From: Bacteroidales bacterium
Lineage (GTDB): Bacteria; Bacteroidota; Bacteroidia; Bacteroidales; WCHB1-69
Direction of reading: 5' to 3'
DNA length: 53,257 nt
Assembly: GCA_031272025.1 (NCBI GenBank)
Contig: JAISUP010000006.1
Location: 1 to 53,257 of the forward strand
Made by a program: the position numbers and the translations under genes. The first letter of the stretch is position 1. Every line of letters starts with the position of its first letter. Under the pieces are notes generated by a model, which saw only the letters and a program-made list of their open reading frames with translations, was not told the DNA's origin and did no database searches. Below are positions 49,500 through 53,257 of the stretch, one piece after another.

Positions 49500-50389
49500 C
49501 TGGTTTTATTTATGTCCTGTTTCATTTCATTTAAGCAAGCGGTTAGGCTATTTTCCCATTTGGGGATATGGATTTTTAAAGCATTTTTTGTTTCAGACAA
49601 GTCGAAGAGCGAGAACGCGGGTCGTGGTGCCGGGGTAGGGTAGGCTGTGGTAGGAACAGGGATAATTTCGTGAGACAAGTTCGCGATTCGCGTGATGGCT
49701 TTCGCGAAACCGTACCACGTTGTTTGTCCTTCATTCGCGTAATGAAACACCCTAAACCGGTCGTGCAGGTTAGAGCAGGCAAGGTAGGCGAAAATGGCAC
49801 GGGCGAGGTCGGTAGCCCAAGTCGGTGCCCCTGTTTGGTCATCTACTACACGCGATACCTGTTCTTTACCGGCTTTTTGTAAAATAGTTTTCACGAAATT
49901 TTTGCCATATTGAGAATAAAGCCACGAAGTACGAAAAATCGCGCCCCTGCACGAAGATGCGCGCATGGCTATCTCTCCCGCCATCTTAGATTGTCCGTAT
50001 ATGGAAAGCGGGTGAGTGGGGTCCGTGGTACGGTAAGGAATTCGCGATAGTCCATCAAAAACATAATCGGTAGAAATATGAACAAGTAACGCCTCGCTTT
50101 CTTTGGCGGCTTTCGACAATATGCTCACTGCATCGGCATTGACCGCGAAAGCAGCCTCTTTGTCTGTTTCTGCCATGTCTACCGCCGTGTATGCCGCCGT
50201 GTTAATGATACAGCCTATCTCGTGTGCCTGCAAAAAGCGTTTTACTTCTGTTCCCGACACGATATTCAAATCTTCAATATCGGTATAAAAAACCCGAGCG
50301 TATGTAAACGCGGCTTCGTTTTTCTCGAATAAATCCTTCAAACATTTACCTAATTGACCGCGACAGCCCGTGATTAAAATATGATTCAT
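49496..50389 (-). CDS. rfbD: dTDP-4-dehydrorhamnose reductase
   Basis: RfbD/RmlD reduces dTDP-4-keto-L-rhamnose to dTDP-L-rhamnose, the last step of rhamnose donor synthesis. It is a short-chain reductase with 'ILITGCRGQLGKCLKDLF' (Rossmann loop), 'IINTAAYTAVDMAETDKEAA', 'LVHISTDYVFDGLS' and the catalytic 'YGQSKMAGE' (YxxxK), and 'FRTSWLYSQYGKNFVKT'. Start moved to ATG 50389 ('MNHILITG'), which removes 26 unrelated residues. Other rhamnose genes (rfbA, B, C) are not in the window. Co-translated with the ABC ATPase (overlap ATGA). Confidence 0.94.
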   Translation of the reverse strand: MNHILITGCRGQLGKCLKDLFEKNEAAFTYARVFYTDIEDLNIVSGTEVKRFLQAHEIGCIINTAAYTAVDMAETDKEAAFAVNADAVSILSKAAKESEALLVHISTDYVFDGLSRIPYRTTDPTHPLSIYGQSKMAGEIAMRASSCRGAIFRTSWLYSQYGKNFVKTILQKAGKEQVSRVVDDQTGAPTWATDLARAIFAYLACSNLHDRFRVFHYANEGQTTWYGFAKAITRIANLSHEIIPVPTTAYPTPAPRPAFSLFDLSETKNALKIHIPKWENSLTACLNEMKQDINKTR

Positions 50390-50434
50390 GTTTTTTTGAT
50401 TAAAAATAAAAATATGAACATAAAAATGCAATTG

Positions 50435-50442
50435 CAAAGATA
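50435..50442 (-). promoter_or_regulatory. Bacteroidetes -7 element, rfbD
   Basis: Minus-strand TATCTTTG, 46 bp upstream of the rfbD start. The DNA just upstream of it resembles the promoter region of the ATPase gene at 52.4 kb. Confidence 0.6.
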
Positions 50443-50528
50443 GTGTTTTTTGCTGTATTCTCGGCAAAAAATACTACCCAAAATGTCCACTTTTTACGTA
50501 AAAATAGTGGGCAAAATATATTTTTCGA

Positions 50529-50598
50529 GTAAACCAATATGTCAAAGAACGCTTTCTTGCCTACTCTTTTCAGGATTTTCGGCAAAACTCCTTTTATT
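50529..50598 (+). repeat. 70-bp direct repeat, copy 1
   Basis: GTAAACCAATATGT, a divergent patch, then TGCCTACTCTTTTCAGGATT and TTCGGCAAAACTCCTTTTATT. The same order is found at 52532-52603 in the same orientation. The copies flank the ATPase gene and the FISUMP pseudogene. This copy touches the FISUMP stop codon. Confidence 0.85.
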
Positions 50599-51061
50599 AC
50601 TCTTTTACACAGCGAATGGATTGCCCGAAGGTCCGGTTGAAGTTGAAGCAGCCGGCGTAACTGCTGGAGAAGCTCAAGTAGTAGGCGAAGATGCTGCCGC
50701 TCTCGTAGGGAGTACTGCTCCACTAGTAGCCGTAGCCGGACTGATAGACGAGCGAGCCGTAGTAGCGGAAGTCGCGGTAAGCGGCAGCCGGGAGAAAAAT
50801 GCTGTTTGCCCCGCTGCCAAAAACACGACCGTTAACTCCCGTACCATTATAATTTGTTACCCATTCGCTCCCTGAATTTAGCAAACTCTGTAACTCGGCT
50901 AACGTGGGCACGCGCCACCCCGCGGGGCAAGGATCGTTAGTAGCCTCATTATCATGCTTGTCTCAACTCGCGAAACCAACGATAGCCACTGCTATCATCA
51001 CCGAGCAAAACATTTTGCTCGAAAATCTGTGGGCTTTTGCCCTATTTGTTGATACTTTCAT
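50597..51061 (-). pseudogene. FISUMP lipoprotein pseudogene with two in-frame stops and an internal deletion
   Basis: Read on the minus strand from the CAT at 51059-51061, the frame gives 'MKVSTNRAKAHRFSSKMFCS' and 'VMIAVAIVGFAS', nearly the same signal peptide as the intact gene at 12716, but the lipobox Cys codon is TGA (50963-50965). After a few residues it jumps straight to 'CPAGWRVPTLAELQSLL': the first half of the domain is deleted. It continues through 'SIFLPAAAYRDFRYYG' to a second in-frame stop, TAG at 50723-50725, in place of a residue in the 'YYWSST' block, and then runs open through 'WSSTPYESGS' to the proper family end 'QSIRCVKE' and TAA (50597-50599). There is no frameshift. Only the middle part shows up as an ORF in the track. 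Confidence 0.88.
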
Positions 51062-51242
51062 TACTTTAATAAATTTAATTTTAATACTTTAGTTAATTTA
51101 ATTTCAAAAAAAATCATGCAAACGTCTTTAACAGATTGGTTTACACGAAAAAAATATTTGATTATTTTTTTATTTATAATTCGCCAAATTAAGCAATTTT
51201 ATATGCTATTTGGCGATATATATTGCCAAAGGCGATACAATC

Positions 51243-52439
51243 TCAGTAGAGAAACCCGAACAGCCATAGCGGGATTTTGTTGGCATAGCCGTATTCGATG
51301 TTGTCTAACGCCAAATATGCATTGTCGGTGCCCATAATCTGCTCGTGCCCTTTGTTTTTTCCGCCTACTTCAAACACGTATTTATCATTAACCGTAAAAT
51401 CGGCTTTGACGGCAGACGAGATTTTAGCAACCGCTTTTAACTGATTATAAAAAAACGTTTCCCGCAGATTGCCGACATCGGGCTTTTCTTCTTCCATCGC
51501 GAATGATAAATTGGTGTTGTTGAGATAGATTTTTTCGGGTTTTGCCAAAATCCGTATTCCCGAAACATCCTGTTGCAACAAATTGAGCAACTGTGCTTTT
51601 TCCAACATCACAAGGAAGTTAAGCAAACTTGTACGGCTTACTTCCACCGCTGCCGCCAACTCTTTGATATTCGGCGTGAAAGGTACTTTCTGCGCGATAA
51701 TATAAAGCAACTGCTTGATTTTTTTGATACTGACAAATTCGATATGCTCAACCGCGGGCAAATCCGTTTCCAAAACCACGTTGACCGTATGCAGCAACCT
51801 GTCGGAATAAATCTCGTTATCTTCTTTGTAATAAGGATAAAAACCTTCTTTCAGATATTGCTGAAACAGCGGGATGGGCTTTATTCGCTTATTTACCTGA
51901 CCGGCAAGCGTGATATGATTTTCCAGCAAATCGGTCAATGCAATCACGGGAAAATCAACACCCCGTTCCAACAGCAAAAATTCGCGGAACGACATTCCGT
52001 TCAATGTATAATGAACCGCCCGACGGCTTAAATCGGCAGCGCCTTTGTAAATCTCAAGCATCGACGAACCGGTAAATACCACTTTCAACTCAGGATACGA
52101 ATCGTAGATATTTTTGATTTCCTGCGACCAGTTGCCGTATTTATGCACTTCGTCAAGAAACAGGTATTTGCCGCCCATTCGGTCAAATTCGCCGGCTAAA
52201 TCAAACAGTCGGTGCGTTGAAAACCAGATATTGTCTAAACTGACATACAACGCTTCTTTCGGTGTTTCACCAAAAGTCCGCTTGATATGCTGCAAAATCA
52301 TCGTAGTTTTGCCCGCACCTCGCGCACCGGTAATGGCGATTAAACGGTTTCCCCATTTGATTTTCGGGTAGAGATACCTGACAAAAGCCGTGTCAGTCCT
52401 GCTCAAATGTTGGTAAAACGTTGTGAATAAACTTTCCAT
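51243..52439 (-). CDS. AAA family ATPase with DUF4143 C-terminal domain
   Basis: A 398-residue protein of a very common, mobile family of unknown function (AAA_14 plus DUF4143). Walker A is 'ITGARGAGKTTMILQHI', Walker B 'KYLFLDEVHKYGNW', followed by sensor-like 'VVFTGSSMLEIYKG' and 'LNGMSFREFLLLE'. The C-terminal half has a winged-helix-like segment ('LAAAVEVSRTSLLNFLVML') and the DUF4143 nuclease-like core ('ETFFYNQLKAV', 'DFTVNDKYVFEVGGKNKG'). It is complete and has its own promoter (52462). It sits between two ~70-bp direct repeats, which suggests gain by recombination. A short inverted repeat (TTTGGC/GCCAAA, 51209-51230) lies just after the stop. The 181 bp up to the FISUMP pseudogene hold nothing else recognisable. 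Confidence 0.9.
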   Translation of the reverse strand: MESLFTTFYQHLSRTDTAFVRYLYPKIKWGNRLIAITGARGAGKTTMILQHIKRTFGETPKEALYVSLDNIWFSTHRLFDLAGEFDRMGGKYLFLDEVHKYGNWSQEIKNIYDSYPELKVVFTGSSMLEIYKGAADLSRRAVHYTLNGMSFREFLLLERGVDFPVIALTDLLENHITLAGQVNKRIKPIPLFQQYLKEGFYPYYKEDNEIYSDRLLHTVNVVLETDLPAVEHIEFVSIKKIKQLLYIIAQKVPFTPNIKELAAAVEVSRTSLLNFLVMLEKAQLLNLLQQDVSGIRILAKPEKIYLNNTNLSFAMEEEKPDVGNLRETFFYNQLKAVAKISSAVKADFTVNDKYVFEVGGKNKGHEQIMGTDNAYLALDNIEYGYANKIPLWLFGFLY

Positions 52440-52461
52440 TTTTCAAAATATTTTCTCGCTG

Positions 52462-52469
52462 CAAAGATA
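52462..52469 (-). promoter_or_regulatory. Bacteroidetes -7 element, AAA/DUF4143 ATPase
   Basis: Minus-strand TATCTTTG, 23 bp upstream of the ATPase start. Just upstream, the stretch TTTTTTTGAAATGACA is present twice in direct orientation (about 52473-52490 and 52507-52523). Confidence 0.6.
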
Positions 52470-52531
52470 CTGTGTTTTTTTGAAATGACAAAATATATCC
52501 AAAAATGTTTTTTTGAAATGACATTTTTTGT

Positions 52532-52603
52532 GTAAACCAATATGTAAAAGGACGATTGTGCTGCCTACTCTTTTCAGGATTTTCGGCAAAACTCCTTTTA
52601 TTT
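52532..52603 (+). repeat. 70-bp direct repeat, copy 2
   Basis: Second copy of the element at 50529-50598, same orientation, about 2.0 kb away. The central patch after AATATGT differs between copies; both ends are nearly identical. Confidence 0.85.
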
Positions 52604-52647
52604 TTAAATGAATATCGTAATATAATACCCAAATGTAGCGTAGAACT

Positions 52648-52718
52648 TGTCCCGTTAGGGACAAAATGTTGGTAGAAAACAAGATGTACCACCGTGTTCG
52701 CCCGTCCCGTTAGGGACG
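52648..52718 (+). repeat. two GTCCCGTTAGGGAC palindromic units
   Basis: TGTCCC-GTTA-GGGACA (52648-52663) and CGTCCC-GTTA-GGGACG (52703-52718), each followed by a related tail (AAATGTTGGTAG and GAATATGGTAG). An inverted tail, CTACCAACAT, occurs at 52781-52790. These look like members of a dispersed REP-like family. The stretch from 52604 to 52870 has no gene. Confidence 0.8.
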
Positions 52719-52870
52719 GAATATGGTAGTATACATCGCGTACCTGATGGCACGCGGGATTTGTGGAATCATCTGTTTTTCTACCAACATAATGTGTTGT
52801 TAGGCACGTACAGCGATATTAAAAACAAAAACGGAATATGGTTTTACATCGCTGATTTTTTCACACCCCA

Positions 52871-52917
52871 CCCGCGGGGACAACACTTGCAAGCAACGAA
52901 AGTGTTGTCCCCGCGGG
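52871..52917. repeat. perfect 18-bp inverted repeat (strong hairpin)
   Basis: CCCGCGGGGACAACACTT, 11-nt loop, and its exact reverse complement. It lies 93 bp beyond the stop of the FGE-like gene. There is no T-run on either side in either direction, so it is not a standard intrinsic terminator. Confidence 0.9.
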
Positions 52918-52924
52918 AAAAATA

Positions 52925-53000
52925 GGAAATTGTCCCTTGGCTACTAAGCGAACTCGTTGAAATAAGGTTTTTCCCTCATTCTGAATTCTAAATTCTTTAA
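52925..53000 (-). repeat. dispersed repeat, inverted copy 2
   Basis: The reverse complement of this stretch matches the element at about 12267-12404 (AGAATTTAGAATT, then CTTATTTCAACGAGTT and CTTAGTAGCCAAGG) but without the heptamer array. It immediately follows the FGE-like gene on the minus strand. Confidence 0.8.
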
Positions 53001-53009
53001 CCCCGTGAA

Positions 53010-53257
53010 TTATGGGACCAAAACCACACGAAATCCTACGTAGTAGTAACGAATGTACGGGTTGCTGATGTAGGAGCGATAAGCAACCGTGCAAAAAGAG
53101 GCATAGTTGCTCCAATAGCCACCACGAATCACGCGGGCGGAGCCGGTAGCAGGACCTGTAGGATCGCTCGTGCCCGAAGGAAAAGTGCCGCCATACCAGT
53201 CGTTACACCACTCCCACTCGTTGCCGCTCATGTCGTGTATGCCCAACTCGTTGGGGG
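53010..53257 (-). CDS. FGE-sulfatase (SUMF1/formylglycine-generating enzyme-like) domain protein, C-terminal part
   Basis: Partial gene cut by the right window edge; the frame stays open to 53257 and the track's Met (a TTG) is internal. About 82 residues of the C-terminal end of an FGE-sulfatase domain are visible: 'NELGIHDMSGNEWEWCNDWY', then 'ARVIRGGYWSNY', and the closing 'VGFRVVLVP'. This is a C-type-lectin-like fold. The final ~35 residues are rich in Tyr and Ser coded mostly by codons ending in C or T, a feature of diversified target proteins. Whether it is an enzyme, a binding protein or a retroelement target needs the part outside the window. Confidence 0.85.
   Translation of the reverse strand, partial: PNELGIHDMSGNEWEWCNDWYGGTFPSGTSDPTGPATGSARVIRGGYWSNYASFCTVAYRSYISNPYIRYYYVGFRVVLVP

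Noticed and set aside
50400-50723. 107-aa minus-strand ORF upstream of rfbD
   Set aside because: It is the FISUMP pseudogene tail and 70-bp repeat read in another frame; its 'VLPKILKRVG' peptide recurs in the ORFs at 52393 and 52443 only because the DNA repeat does.
50723-50965. Stop-codon reassignment or selenocysteine at the FISUMP TGA/TAG codons
   Set aside because: TGA and TAG both occur as ordinary stops of other genes here, no selenocysteine hairpin was seen, and the copy also has a deletion; a pseudogene explains it.
52393-52692. 99-aa ORF over the ATPase start
   Set aside because: Covers the promoter, the repeat and the palindromic units; no protein features.

Overview
The window looks like chromosome of a Bacteroidetes bacterium, most likely order Bacteroidales. 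Three things point there. Many genes are preceded by the lineage's -7 promoter element TAnnTTTG (usually TATCTTTG). The gene families are typical: HmuY/HmuR, a type IX secretion sorting tail, a DUF2795 protein of Bacteroidetes type, FISUMP proteins, and a Rho with a long disordered N-terminus. MurA and Tgt also carry what I remember as lineage-typical sequence variants. No rRNA, tRNA, CRISPR array, intact transposon or prophage was found.

Layout. 0.1-0.6 kb: remains of a transposase. 0.6-12.2 kb: a secreted C10 cysteine protease, an unrecognised gene, rho, an M49-like metallopeptidase lipoprotein, rsmA, a polysaccharide flippase, murA and a DUF4197 lipoprotein. 12.2-14.3 kb: a repeat-rich island with one intact and one broken FISUMP lipoprotein gene between two direct repeats. 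14.3-28.9 kb: housekeeping and envelope genes (SurA-like PPIase, type I pantothenate kinase, alpha-L-fucosidase, pyrC, tgt, DUF2795, S41 protease, glycosyltransferase, MBL hydrolase, B12-dependent ribonucleotide reductase, rseP). 29-34 kb: a very large membrane-anchored CobN-family protein, best read as the haem dechelatase HmuS, behind a TetR regulator. 34-40.8 kb: TPR and outer-membrane proteins, cca, birA. 41-43.9 kb: hmuY and hmuR, separated by an intrinsic terminator-like hairpin. 43.9-50.4 kb: glycosyltransferase, a steroid-5-alpha-reductase-like membrane protein, lpxH, a small PD-(D/E)XK protein, deoxynucleoside kinase, three small envelope genes, a FecE-type ATPase and rfbD. 50.4-53.3 kb: a second plastic region with a FISUMP pseudogene carrying two nonsense codons, an AAA/DUF4143 ATPase between direct repeats, palindromic repeats, and the C-terminus of a formylglycine-generating-enzyme-like (FGE-sulfatase) protein cut by the window edge.

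How it fits together. The clearest pathway is haem acquisition: HmuY (surface haem-binding lipoprotein), HmuR (TonB-dependent receptor) and HmuS (predicted iron removal from haem). These are split into two loci about 8 kb apart instead of one hmuYRSTUV cluster. The most speculative but most interesting theme is the set of C-type-lectin-fold modules (FISUMP and FGE-sulfatase). Their C-termini are rich in Tyr/Ser/Phe encoded mainly by NNC/NNT codons, which resembles target variable regions of diversity-generating retroelements. No reverse transcriptase or template repeat lies in the window, so this stays a hypothesis. Shared dispersed repeats link the two plastic regions. Coordinates of starts were moved inward from the ORF track where signal peptides, promoters or overlaps gave a better start.
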